Assembly (NCBI GenBank): GCA_935421135.1
Contig: OW285194.1
Coordinates: forward strand, 15,089,376-15,153,375
Source of the DNA: Bugulina stolonifera
Lineage: Eukaryota; Bryozoa; Gymnolaemata; Cheilostomatida; Bugulidae
Length of the DNA stretch: 64,000 nucleotides
Reading direction: 5' to 3'
Made by a program: the position numbers and the translations under genes. Shown here in pieces: positions 13,291-25,454 of this stretch (position 1 is the first letter of the stretch; each line of letters opens with the position of its first letter). The notes beneath the pieces were generated by a model that ran no database searches, was not told where the DNA came from, and saw nothing but the letters and a program-made list of their open reading frames with translations.

Positions 13291-16279
13291 TCATTGACCT
13301 CAGTTGGTTAGATATTTCGAAACATCGGTATACCCGCCCGCTTATTGACAAAGTGCTGTTAGTGCGTCGAGACTAACGGAAGTTTACACTCAAGTTCTAT
13401 TATTCACAATGCAAACAGTATTGATATCAGAATTAGCCTTGTACAAGGAATCAGCTGTTTTATTATATAACGATGACAATAAAGCAAGACTTTGTTATGC
13501 TAAAATAATAGTTTAGTGCAGACAAACAAGCCAGTCAAACAGAGTTCAGCCAAAGCATCTCAAAGTTTCAAAAAGAGACACTATACACTTGTTGTGTATT
13601 GTACATGTAGAATAACATCACAACAGACACTATAATATTATATTAATTGTTGTAGAGTGTACATATTGCACTAGTTTAGTTGTATTGAATCTGTTATTTT
13701 TACTAAGGGATGTGACAGTAAGCCCAATATTAGAAAATAATTGTAGAACTATAATTTTAATAATTAAGTGAGCTCAGAATTTTGTCTGGAGTAGGCTAGG
13801 CACAAGCTAATCGGTAGGTAGTGCTACGGCCTTTTGTAACATATCGGCCTAACACAACCATGTAGTAAGAGATCAGTGTAGTCTTAGTATAGCACCACAA
13901 TACATGCGTTGATGTGTCTCATACGGCTATTACTCCATCTATCTCACCAATCCCAACCCTTGTGCAGTGAGTATTAAAGACCTTATGGGTGCATAGGTAG
14001 CATTTCTTGGATGTTCTTTCATAATAAACCTTAGCTTTCTGAGACCATTACATAGGATGGATAAATGCACAGCAGTAAACCAAACGAAAATCTATGTTAA
14101 AGCACCATTGCAATTGGTACATATATTATTGCAATATATTCCCACATTTGTGGTATACGTGCACATGATGCCATATGTTCTTATGGTTCGTACGCCTACA
14201 GAGTTGTACATCTCATACAAATTTGCTGTTTGGTTGTTTCATCTTTTTTGGCAAGAAAAGTATGCAGCCGTGTCCATAAAACTAACATCGTTTAATTACA
14301 TGTATAATCAATCTTGCATATTTTATTATTGTTATTATTATGCATGTAAGTCGACCCCTAATGCATTGTACATATATATACATGTACATGCACATGCATA
14401 TACAATATACATGTAAGTGATGACAAATCCTGCCAAACTTAACAGGGCGTACACTATATTTCTAGTATTATAGATCTAACTTATACCCATTAGCTCACGT
14501 GTGTGTTATAATAATGTGTATATACACTTACTTTAGTTACTAGTATAACCAGGGGATATAATATACTGTATAATAGAAGTGAATCATTCATATTTCCATC
14601 TGCTTCAATTATACATTGAGTCAGAGCCTCTATTCTACACTATTGTGACACATCGACATAAAAGTGTAGCCGTTACAAATGAATCAATACTGTTAGATAT
14701 GCAATGCACATGTACATCCATTCCTTAGTGTGCAAGAAATGCACTTGTAGAGAGCAGACAACTCCTGAGTCTTGTTAGCTGATCCTTCCTATACAGTTAT
14801 ATAATGTACATGTTTGTATGGTGTAGGCCTATTTTAAAATAAATATCTAAGATGATCATAATGCATACCGTCACTGTTGCATATGCACACAATATGTAAG
14901 GTGTTAGTTTTTTCGGGTGTTTAACTGAAGGCTAACTATGTTATGTAGCACGTACTAGTACCCCCCCCCCAGCCTAACAGTAACTAAAACTGAGAACCTA
15001 AGCCAATACTCAAAGCAGATTTCTAGTAAAGCCAGTACATATAATTGGAGTACAAGAAAGAGCTAGAGAGATGATAACTCCTGTTGATTTAAATAAATAA
15101 GTTAGTGAGAAGATAATTCCTCCTTATTATAATTAATTGGAATGGTTGTTTGTTGTTATTATGCAGTAGTCATTTATGCAAGAAATCTTTATTTTTGTGT
15201 CTGGAACATAATTTCACATTCGTGAGAACAAAAAATTCCTAACCCTGACTGGGGTTTGAACCTGAGGCTTGAATTGACCAGTATAATCAATAATAAGGAG
15301 CCAGAGAGAAGATAACTTCCGCTTAAAAAGAACATGGGCATGTACAACTACCTACTGACAGCTTAACTTATTGAACTGGAAATATTTGAACTATTTCAAC
15401 TATGAGCTTCAAAAACCGGTATAATAATGTTTGCATCACAGATTGAACATTATTAATTAAATTCCATTGGAACTTAAAGATTGTCATACACTGTATATAT
15501 TCTTAGCTGGCATACTATTATCTGGATGACAGAAATTAACCATTTGAGTATAGGAGGACTTTAAAGTAGAAGGTGCCCACTACAAGCCCTACATATGTAC
15601 CTAAAAATTTATGTGTATGTACATGTAGTTATGTCTGTAATTGGTAAGAACTGCTATGACTGTGGTGGATAAGTCTACTATTGCCTCTTTCTGTCTCTCT
15701 CTCTCAGTACCTGCATCTTGCAAGTTGCAGGCCTATAGGGCTATGTAAAACTGAAATGATTGTTCTTGGTACAAATACAATCTTGTACATTGGATTAATC
15801 ACAGCAGCAACTGCCACGACATTGAGTAAAATGTCGTGATAATTATTAGAACTTGCTGACATTATTCAGTTTGCAGTCTATCCCTGGAGGGTAGTGGTAA
15901 AAGATAACGTTAGAATACCTATAGTAGGGAGGAGCTAGATGGAAATAAAGCTTGTGGTTGGGGTGTGGGGTAAACAAGAGTTTGATTTCTAACGTTAGTA
16001 ACCTTGGTTGGAATTGTTTTCTTTTTCTCTCACGTCATTTCATTCTCACGTTTTTTGCCACTACCGGTTCCTGGACTCAACAACTGCAGATAATAGTGTA
16101 CATACAATGTATATCTACATACATGCACGACTGTATACCTACTATGATTGAGTTGACAGCTATGTGTAGTAAGTGTAGGTGTGAGTATGGTATGTGTTGT
16201 TAACGAAACCCACCAAACTGGCTTTCCTAGTAAAGAGATCGTCCATTTTCTGTGTTGTAGCACGCACCCCATACTGAAC
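13291..16279. other. intergenic region between divergent genes
   Basis: About 3 kb between the Fos-like gene (-) and the mutarotase-like gene (+). It is AT-rich, with a poly-C run near 14962 and no supported exon. An acceptor-like TTGTAG at about 16255-16260 suggests that the first coding exon of the plus gene is preceded by a 5' UTR intron. Confidence 0.5.
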
Positions 16280-19200
16280 ATGTCTATGAAAGGTAATAAA
16301 AGCAAGAGGAGGGGATCCCCATCTAAAACAGGTAAGCTGGCAATTAATTAACCTTCGACCTTTTGCTACCACCACAATCATGTACCAATTTCTGCTTTAT
16401 GCAGCCCAGAGGGAGGGATAACAATAAAATCTTCGCAACTTATTTCATAGTATTCCTAATATACATGTACAAATATCACACAGCTTGTGAAAATTTGTTT
16501 CTTCAAGAACTTTTAAAAAATAATAGGTTCTGCACCAAGTTCTAAGTGCCAACCCCCAAGCAAGAATGAGCTGGACCCAACTTCTTACTGCCAAATAGTA
16601 CAGGCATAGACAGTATCATGCATGTTTGTTGCTGTTACAGGTTCAGAAGTACATAATGGACCAGAGAGGGACACAAGGTACCAGATATCAGTAGGCGTGG
16701 GCTGTCTGTTTGCCTCCCTCTGGCTCATTTTCTTGGCTCTGTATATACAGGTAATAAATTATCAACATTTATATTAATAATAGTCATAATAACTGAGTTG
16801 GCTCTTTTCACTGAGTTAGAAGTGAAAGTGCACTAGTGTAATAATATACATACAGACTGTACCCACCTCTAACCTACAGCCTATACACTACAACAGCCAT
16901 TACCCTGACATGGTATGTGCAGTGTATCCACTTCATTTGTTTTGCTTCTAACACTGGCTTCTTAGTATACCTGAGCCAGTGTTTGAGGGACGTTCATTGG
17001 AGTTGCTCTCTCATGCATTATATAGATTATTTTGCTGTCAGGATAATCACATGGCATGATTATTTTGCAGCGAGTGACAGACAAGTCCTGTTCTGCAGCT
17101 GTTAGCCAGTCAAATCCATGTTCTAGTGGTGAAGAGGTAAGGGATACATAATATGATACAATACATGCATATTTATATTGTAAGTACATGTAACTTACCG
17201 GCTTTATTCCCCACAATTAATCCCAGGTGACAAAGCAATGATCTAAAGAGATGTAGTTTAGGGTGGGAAAGGCAGTTCACCAATGGCAAAGTTAGTGTGT
17301 GGGACAGAAGCAATATAAGCCTGAATGCTCTTCCTAACACCACCAATGACCTTTCAGGGGAATTGAACCTGGGACTCCTACATGGAAGTCCAGAGACCTA
17401 ACCATTAGGCCATGGCTGCTCCCTATCTATATTTATGGTTGCCCATTACAAGTTATGGTCCTACTGCAGTTAGAATCACAGTGTATGATATGTATAACTC
17501 GTCTAGTCTACCCGTGGTGTGTTTATTTAGATTTAAATAATATTTGCATGCATTGGAAATACACACTGGAGAACTCTATTTAGGAAAGTCGAGACAAATC
17601 ATTCTGTCCTTTCCTGTTGCACTTCTCGTTTTATCATGACATGCATCAGTACATGCTTACTCAGGGGGGTAACTTTGTTGAAAAAGTTGGGGCGGCCAGA
17701 GTTGGACTGGCCTCATTATTTAAGTTACAATAATGAGGGAGGTACGTAGTGCTTGAACACATTATTATGTGTATATACATGTATACTGCATGGCCATGGG
17801 GTAAACAAGAGTTTGATTTCTAGTGGTACAGTTACATGTATAAACTAATAGTATATTATTATAATATATGCATGTTATACACTACTATCAATGCTTATTA
17901 CATGTCCATATGCTGTACCATTGTAATATGTAACTAGGTACCTGCATATGCATAATCATACATGTTTGTTTTGTAGGAAGGCTTAAAAGTAACATTTGGT
18001 CCCCAAAGCCTACACAAACCTGAAAAGGTACATGATAACATGTAGCTCATAATGCGCATGTAGCTCGTAATGTGCATGTACATGTACAACATGTACTTGT
18101 ACATTGTGCATGTACAGTACATGTACATGTACCTGTACATTGTACATGTACAGTACAACATGTACTTGTACATTGTGCATGTACAGTACATGTACATGTA
18201 CCTGTACATTGTACATGTTCAGTACAACATGTACTTGCACATTGTGCATGTACAGTACATGTGTACATGTATGATAATATCGTATGAGTTTATATGGCAA
18301 CCATGGCTGGGTTATATTATATGATTGGAAGTTTAATATCGCAGAGCTGCTTTTATTTATGTTGAAATGACTCTAACCCATAATACTACCAAATATATCT
18401 TTTGGAATATTTTACTTAATCAACTTAATTAATAATAGTGCTTCTCTTGGTGATGTCTTGTCACAAGAGAAATACAAAACTCTATATACTGATTGGTTGA
18501 AACATATTGTGTGAGAGAAATCTTACTGTATTGTATCTACAGATTGGTGAAGTGAACGGTGATGATGTCATGAAGTGAGTATAGTAATTATCTATATCTG
18601 TACTAATATAGTGACGTCTGTATCTACACTACATATACATACATGTACACAATGTACATTATAGTATACATGTACATGTACATGTACATGTATACTATAA
18701 TGTAGTCTGTATCTACACTACATGGTATACTATGTAGTGTAGTGTGTACAATGTATGTCTGTCTAGAACATGTATAATTACATCTATGCTGTATAGGTAC
18801 AATGAGGAATTGGTAGAATTGAGTGACTCCATGGGCTCCGGAAGTGACAGCAAAGATGTTGCTATTATTATACCCATGCATGTTTATAGCGTATATAAAT
18901 TGTATACATGTTTATTAGATGTATTCTTGATAGACATGTACATTGTCTGTTTTACCACAGGTACACTATGAAAAATAAAAACAATGTAATGGTTGAACTG
19001 ATCTCTATCGGTGCTAGAATCAATAAGTTTGTTACTAAAGATGGAAAAGACATCGTTGTAGGATTCAATTCAGAGCCTGAGAGTGACCTTTCAGGTGAGT
19101 ATGAATAGATGGAATGTAATAAGTAGCTTTCTTGTTTTTTGTTTTCGCATATAGAACTTTCACTTTTTATACTCAGTTTTCTGTGGTTCTAAAAGAAAAT

Positions 19201-22200
19201 CGCCCATTTTCCAGATTTCACTAACCACAAGTTTGGAGCTATTGACGGGCCAGTTTGTGGGAGAGATGCAAGTAACTTCCACCAGGTAGTTCATCAGTAG
19301 TGCACTATTAAGTCATGAGTTAGTGATGTCATGTCATGAGTTAGTGTTGCGATATAATGTATTTCCGCAGCAGCATAGAGGCACCATGACTGTATAATTT
19401 ACTCACCATGACAAAGTTAGTGAAGAGGAAAATCTCCGAGTTTGGCTCGCTAGAGTCTGTGTGTTTCAAAATTATTTTCTATAAATGCTTATATCCAGTG
19501 TGTATGAGTGTTTATACCCTGTGTGTATGTCTATATTCTGTGCACATGTTTATTACCAAATAATAAGGACTGCTCTCTACCTGGTGCGAGTTGTCCAATA
19601 CAATTTTAATTAAAAAACCAACTGTTACGAAAGGAAAGTATAAGCACAAATATATGTCTCTGCAGATTAACTTTGAGAGTCAGGTTGACGCAGCAGGAGA
19701 AGTTAAGTTTACTACTTCTACAGAAGATATGAACATTACCGTCACCTACAGTCTGAATGAAGACAATGAACTCAAGCTAGAGGTAACGGCCAATGCTAAA
19801 AGGGATAAGCAACCCAAGATAGACTTGTGTAGTGCAATGCACTTCAAGATGGATACCAGTGCTGTAAGTTGTTTTTTTTTGTACACGTACATCTAGGATA
19901 CTTAAGCTGTCTAAGATCAGTGAGAGAGAAGGCTAGATGGAGGAACAGAGCGAGGTTGACTCTTGACCAAGTTAAACACCCTCTTCTAATTGGGAGTTGG
20001 CCTCCAGGCTAGTAGCATGGTGGAAGAATACCGAAACCGCCTGCAGACTCCCTGACTACATTTCTGGACCTCTCGCCAGAGAGGACAAACATTGACCTGA
20101 AATCTAGAGTAATACTGGATTCGTGCTACCTACACATGTCACTATAACTAGCTAAGCTCTTTTTCACCAGTACTTTAAGTTTAAGTTGCACCTAGGAATT
20201 TGTCGTCGAAGGAAGTTATGATTATTTTGTAATAGTATAGAATGGCATTGACACGAGTGACAACACATATGCTGTATTCTTCTACCAACAGCAATACTGA
20301 TTAGCGTAAGAATATGTTAAAGTTTATATTGATGCAAATTTGGTGAAGAATTTTTATGTATGGGAATTCTTTTTGTAGGATATTAGTGACCACAGGGTGT
20401 TAATAGAGTCTAGCAAGTACCACAGTAGCCGTAAGTAACATAAGCTGCCGTTTTAGTACAATACAACATAGTATTATTGTACTGTAATAATGTAATACAT
20501 GTGCCTAACGTTATGTCATGCATGTTACAGATGCTGGCATAGAAGATGCGGCCGAGGGCTCTCGGTTTGACTTCCGGGCAGCAACACCACCTAGCCGTCT
20601 TATCACATATGTCTTGGAAGGAAATCCAAAACTTGAGATGGTTCAGTACGCTTATGACCTTAACCCAAGTTTCTCCGGACTAACTAAAGCTGCTGAGTAT
20701 GTACCAAATACACTCCCCCCGCCGCCTACCTTTTGATGGTTATTATCAAGAGAATGGATTTTTATGCATTTATATGCCAGTAAATGTAGACCTTTTTATC
20801 GTTTGTACCTTATAAGGACTTTGCAATTTAAAGCGTCCTCTGAAAAATTGGGCTGTTAGAATAGAGAAATTATTAAAATTCCTTGCACTTTACGTATGAT
20901 CGGTTGGCTGTTCTGGAGCTCTCAGTGGTTTTCTGGTTCCGCGAGACTTCTTCAGCATCATGTGCCTGTTACAAAATTTGTTTAAAAGAAGGATTAATTA
21001 CTAATTGATTGATGTTTTGGGGTTATACTGACATATTATGTAAAGTTTTTGTATGTGTTTGAGCAAACTTACAGGAGGGACCCAGAATGGTGTATCAGTC
21101 CCTTCTTATTACACGTACTGAGTGAGATGCAGACTTGTATGTACTGACTAGCTTAACTTGCGCTTATTGTACCGACCTGTAGGTCCGAGTGTTCCACTTG
21201 TAATTTTGAGACAGCATGAGTTCTATCCTATCCTATCACTCTTGCTGTCCGTCCCCGAGAGACCCTAGGCTAAGAGTATACCAGTTAGAGTAACTCCTAT
21301 CTTGTATAAGTTTAATACATGACAGGTATTAATAGATAAACCCTTCTTTCATACCAAACGGGTTTCCGGTTACTCCCAGCAAAAACGAAGATTTTATATT
21401 ATTATAAATATTACTACGATTACATGTAATAGTAATTATACAATAATGTAAATTTTAAATTTTGCCGAAAGTGTTATATTCTCACTATTACATGCATCGC
21501 ATACATTGTAATACATCCACAATACCATTGCATGTGCCTTGTTTAATAGTGGCTTACCACCACTCCCCTGTCACCGTATGTTATGAACTCGGTGTGAAGC
21601 AGGTTGGTTCTTTATCTTATAGGATCTCAAGCACTAGGTCTTCTGCAAAGGCAAGTATAAAGACCAACCAGAAGAAAGTGGAGTTCTATGTGATTACTGC
21701 AGAAGACTTTTCAGTGACTGGCAAACAGGTGTACAGTGCACAGACTTTTGTTGGTTTATTCACTCGTCGTTTTGCTCCGGTTGTGAGTATACTATTCTGC
21801 AGAGAGACATAAACAGTGCTTGTGTATAATATTTGTGATACGCACCACACACCATTGGCTATAATCCAAGGGTTTCAATGTTTTACCACCTGCTAGTTAC
21901 CTGCTAACAGTTAGTATCTACGCGATCTCTTAGACTGGCCTGGATCACAACTGAAATCTAAAGATGGCGACCCAGCTAAGGTCTGAACGCGATTGGCCTG
22001 GGATTTTACTTGGTCTTAGGAAACCATCTCTAGCTCATCAGCACACCTGGGTTTTCTGCACAAAAATAAGAATTTTGCTTTTGGCTCAGGTGGCTGGAAA
22101 ACTTTCAAAGTTGACTTGTACCTAAAATTTAAGTCACAAAGAATTGCTGAAATTAGCTTTGTTGGACAAACCCAAGCAGCTAGTACTTGGTATTGTTAGG

Positions 22201-22872
22201 CTCCATAGATATTTAACTAGCACAGTTGAGAAATAACGGTAGGATTCCCTCTTGTTACACTGCATTCATATGCGTTCCAATAGCTAGTCTGCTTATTATC
22301 ACACACTTGGTAAAACACTGTAAGATGGTATAATATTCTTCATGTTGGTGATGTTTTATTCAGTAGGACCCCTGCTGCCCAGCAGTTCATCACGTACATG
22401 TAGTATAGTAATGTGCTATGTTCTGTTCTGTTATACAGGTAAATTGCACATGCATATCTACATGTACAATATACATGTACTATAAATAGCGTTTGAATTA
22501 TTGCAATAAATTGTATTATTTAGGGATTACTATAATAAATACTACTAGATGAAACAATAGTAATTGATTTTATATGATGTTTTTCCAAGCAGATATTTTC
22601 AATTTGTCAAATGAGTAGTTGACTTTACCTCTTCATGACCTTGACCTAGCATCTCTTATTCAAATATAGTGAGGATTAATACATGTATTATACATACATG
22701 TACATGTATTTAGTCCACATGCACATGCATTGTACATGTATAACATATTTGATATCATGTTTTTATACAAAAGGTGGTATCTCTTCTAGTTATTTACTTT
22801 CAGCAAAGGGAGGAGATAACTCTGAATTATGGAAGCGACTACAGTTATGTGAATGTTTACACGGTAGAGTAG
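16280..22872 (+). CDS. type II membrane protein with a galactose-mutarotase-like ectodomain, probably inactive
   Basis: Twelve exons in continuous phase: 16280-16331, 16641-16750, 17071-17136, 17977-18027, 18543-18574, 18961-19094, 19215-19285, 19666-19863, 20379-20430, 20531-20696, 21623-21782 and 22804-22872, giving 386 residues. The N-terminus is short and basic (KSKRR), followed by one hydrophobic anchor (VGVGCLFASLWLIFLALYI), so the rest should be extracytoplasmic. The order of elements fits aldose 1-epimerase: an N-terminal strand with VELISIGA, a DIVVGF strand, YSLNEDNEL, HRVLIES, a DFR motif, and a C-terminal VEFY..YVNVY segment. The family's first His loop (NRI to LHGG) is replaced by a stretch about 40 residues shorter. 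The NLTNH motif reads DLCSAM, and the LE of the catalytic Glu motif reads FT. I infer a membrane-anchored pseudo-mutarotase. The last exon is short (22 residues) and ends with TAG; translation could start upstream of 16280. Confidence 0.75.
16641..16750 (+). CDS. membrane-anchor exon of the mutarotase-like protein
   Basis: Exon 2. A charged stretch is followed by about 20 hydrophobic residues ending LALYIQ, next to a GTAATA donor. No signal-peptide cleavage site is evident and positive charges lie before the segment, which favours a type II (N-in) anchor. Confidence 0.75.
17231..17425 (-). mobile_element. tRNA-derived SINE-like repeat
   Basis: On the minus strand the head reads like a tRNA gene. 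An A-box-like TGGCCTAATGGTTA is followed about 40 nt later by the B-box-like GGTTCAATTCC, then a non-tRNA body. Anticodon-arm pairing is imperfect, so it is more likely a SINE than a functional tRNA. It lies in intron 3 of the mutarotase-like gene. Confidence 0.55.
18049..18270. repeat. palindrome-rich TGTACATGTAC repeat
   Basis: Tandem, self-complementary units such as TACATGTACATGTACCTGTA and TGTACATTGTGCATGTACAG at a period of about 55 bp. They sit just after the exon at 17977-18027. The open frames across them on both strands are repeat artefacts. Confidence 0.9.
21921..22190 (+). repeat. dispersed repeat family R1, copy 1
   Basis: Shares a colinear block with 28401-28640: CTTAGACTGGCCTGGAT, AAGATGG, GGCCTGGGATTTT, and CTCATCAGCACACC are found in the same order in both. 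The copies are strongly diverged. No terminal repeats were identified. Confidence 0.75.
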
Positions 22873-22879
22873 ATGTCTG

Positions 22880-23235
22880 GACAGTACAGTGAACTCCTAC
22901 TTATATCTACACAGTACAGTCAATGTCTACACAATACAGTTCATTCAATAATTACACAGTACTTTCAACATCTAAACTGTACAGTCTATTTCTACTCAGC
23001 ACAGTCAATGTCTACACAATACAGTCAATGTCTACACAATACAGTCAATGTCTACACAGCACAGTCAATGTCTACACAGCACAGTCAATGTCTACACAAT
23101 ACAGTCAATGTCTACACAATACAGTCAATGTCTACACAGCACAGTCAATGTCTACACAGCACAGTCAATGTCTACACAGTACAGTCAATATCTACACAGT
23201 ACAGTGAACTTCTACACAGTACAGTGAATTTCTCC
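22880..23235 (+). repeat. 18-bp minisatellite, about 18 copies
   Basis: Unit ACAGTCAATGTCTACACA. It begins a few bases after the stop codon of the mutarotase-like gene. As the unit is a multiple of three, the long frames across it are artefacts. Confidence 0.95.
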
Positions 23236-23471
23236 CACTCTTTACCATCTAACAAGATTCCCAATAATGTTCAAGCAAACAATATATGTTGTTTTAGTGT
23301 ATTATTCATTCATTAATTTTAATAACAAGATTACTAAATACATGTGTTTACACTAAGAGTTTAAATCTATTTTCTGCTCTGTATACTAATTATCAATAAC
23401 ATAACAGTAAGCATGATATACATGCTGACCAGTGCTTTTTTGCGGAATATATAGCAAGGTGGCATTAATAT

Positions 23472-24474
23472 TGTGGTGAAACAGCCTCCGTGGTAATGGC
23501 ACCTAGGCCAGCCACACTGACAATATTATTAGCTGACATGCAACTATCTTATCCATGCATTGTTATCCATATTCATCTATGCATTCATCATTATCTTATC
23601 CACTGCGTGTCTTATATACATGTCTATATTAGCAATCAAGCCTTGGGATCACGTTCTATTGCAACTTGGTTTTTCCCACATTTATATACTTATTTATTTA
23701 TTAATTGTCTGTTCTTGCTTGATTGTGAATTATTAGAGTCTTTTTGCCACTTTATATAGTAACTTCATGGCCGACCTTATAGATTTAGCTCATAATTATA
23801 TATGACATGTTTCTCTTTATTGTAAGCACATTTTGTGCAATGGCCGACCTTTTTATGTGGCCGAGTCGGGCGGAACCAGACATATTGTTGCGTAAGTTCC
23901 GGAGCTGACCCCATGTCGGATAACCGATACCATGTCGGCCCTTTTTGCCGAAAGTTTGTTATGTATATAAGGCAGTGCATTTCTTGTTTATTGCGCTTGA
24001 ATAAAGCAACATCTCCTAACTCAACCTACAGAGGCTTACTCTTTAGGCGGGTAACTCCACCTGAGGATCCTTTGGATTCAGTACGGCTCGAGTTCACCTC
24101 ATCCTAGGCTAAGCATATCTCTATCCACCCCTTAGGCTTAGGCCGATCCCGGGTTCCAATGAACCTAGCGTCGGACTTAGGCTCTCAAGGCTAGATCTTC
24201 TTTCTCTGCACTCCCTCGGAGTATAAACTCTACAAGATCACTCTCTCGGAGTATAAACTCTACAGGACCTACGTCGGTCCTGAGCTCCAATGATTCTCGG
24301 CATCGGCCTACGTCTGATATAATCTACAATCTAAACTATAAAGAGCACCCATAACTGTTCACTCTTTTATGTAATGAGCAGAAGGTACACTTGGTCGGCC
24401 TCTACCACCTTCCAAGCCCTTCACATACTTGTAGCCCTCGGCTCTCGTATGCAATAGCACTCAAAAACATTACA
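23472..24474 (+). mobile_element. solo LTR, family A, intact (A1)
   Basis: Begins TGTGGTGAAACAGC and ends AACATTACA, flanked by the 4-bp duplication atat (23468-23471 and 24475-24478). It contains a TATA-like TATATAAGGCAGTGC and a polyadenylation signal in TTGAATAAAGCAAC, in the order expected of an LTR. No internal coding region is attached, so it is a solo LTR. The second copy of the family is A2. Confidence 0.85.
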
Positions 24475-24534
24475 ATATGTGTGCAGTTGGCTCAGAGCAT
24501 ATCTACTGCTCCCTGGCAAACCTTTTTATAAGGT

Positions 24535-24625
24535 TGCTGAGCTGGTGCAGCGGTAGTAGGGTTCGCTCACTGTGCTAGGCGATTAGATATCATAGAGGTC
24601 CCGAACCCGGTGAGGAACTGGTATT
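24535..24625 (+). other. possible tRNA-like SINE head
   Basis: GCTGGTGCAGCGGTAGTAGG resembles an A-box region, and GGTCCCGAACCCGG about 60 nt later resembles a B-box. The spacing is plausible but the cloverleaf is poor. Confidence 0.3.
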
Positions 24626-24969
24626 TTCATGGATGTCAAACAAGTCTCTGATTGCTCAAAAGACGAATCATCCTATACAATCATATAAGTGATTAAAGTT
24701 ATCTTGCTAAGTTTTCCCAGACAATAGAAAATTGTTCATCCCTGTTATGCTGTTTGGCATTTGGCATTCCCGTCAATTGCACTGTACCTCCCTTTTCTCC
24801 ACCATGTCATAGCATAACATAACATAGGGTCTGGGCACAAATATTTCCAGTGGTGGAGCGAATGTATAAATGAGCCAACATTGAGGTTCACCATAAATGA
24901 GGCATAGCATATTGATATACATGTACCAGGCAACATGTACATGGCAATTTGTTGAGAAGGCTCTCGGGA

Positions 24970-25218
24970 GCCCCCTTAACGAACCATGAGTTTTGTAGGG
25001 GGCTTTCGGGAGCCCAGAGAGCTCCCTACAAAAAAGCACTGTTGCTGACTGTTTACATGCTTACATGTACATATATGTAATCACTTTCTTGAGCAGATCA
25101 TAGACAGTTAACTAAATGTACATGTAAGCATGTAAACAGTCAGCAACAGTGCTTTTTTGTAGGGAGCTCTCTGGGCTCCCGGAAGCCCCCTACAAAACTC
25201 ATGGTTCGTTAAGGGGGC
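24970..25218. mobile_element. foldback element, ~108-bp arms
   Basis: The left arm starts GCCCCCTTAACGAACCATGA and the right arm is its near-perfect reverse complement, around a ~30-nt loop. No coding capacity. It ends 4 bp before the target duplication of LTR A2. Confidence 0.85.
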
Positions 25219-25454
25219 AGAGTATTGTGGTGAAACAGCCAGCCTGGAAAACGAACTGTACTCCTATCATAACAATAACATTATCATAACACTGACAATA
25301 TTCATGCATGACATCTTATTGTATTGTCTTCGTACCCATTCATGCATTCATGATTATACTGTACTATATACTGCGTGTCTTATATATACATATACTAGCA
25401 ATCAAGCTTTGGGATTACACTTATATTGCAACTTGGTTTTTCCCACATATATAT

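Noticed and set aside
17231..17425. Functional tRNA gene on the minus strand
   Set aside because: A- and B-box-like motifs exist, but the acceptor and anticodon stems do not pair well and a long non-tRNA body follows, so SINE is the better call.
18047..18324. Several overlapping long frames on both strands
   Set aside because: They run through a palindromic TGTACATGTAC tandem repeat and encode only periodic Met/Tyr/Cys/Val strings.
18797..18860. Possible extra exon of the mutarotase-like gene
   Set aside because: It has an acceptor and an open frame, but it competes in the same phase with the exon at 18961 and has no donor in the required phase. The gene reads well without it.
20697..20736. 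Alternative end of the mutarotase-like gene at a TGA after a Pro-rich stretch
   Set aside because: A GTATGT donor at 20697 joins in phase to an exon that continues the mutarotase pattern, so read-through to 20736 is probably intronic.
22873..23316. 147-codon frame of STQYSQCLH-type repeats
   Set aside because: Product of an 18-bp minisatellite with a period divisible by three.
23835..24107. 90-codon frame
   Set aside because: Lies inside a solo LTR; not conserved as a frame in the second copy.
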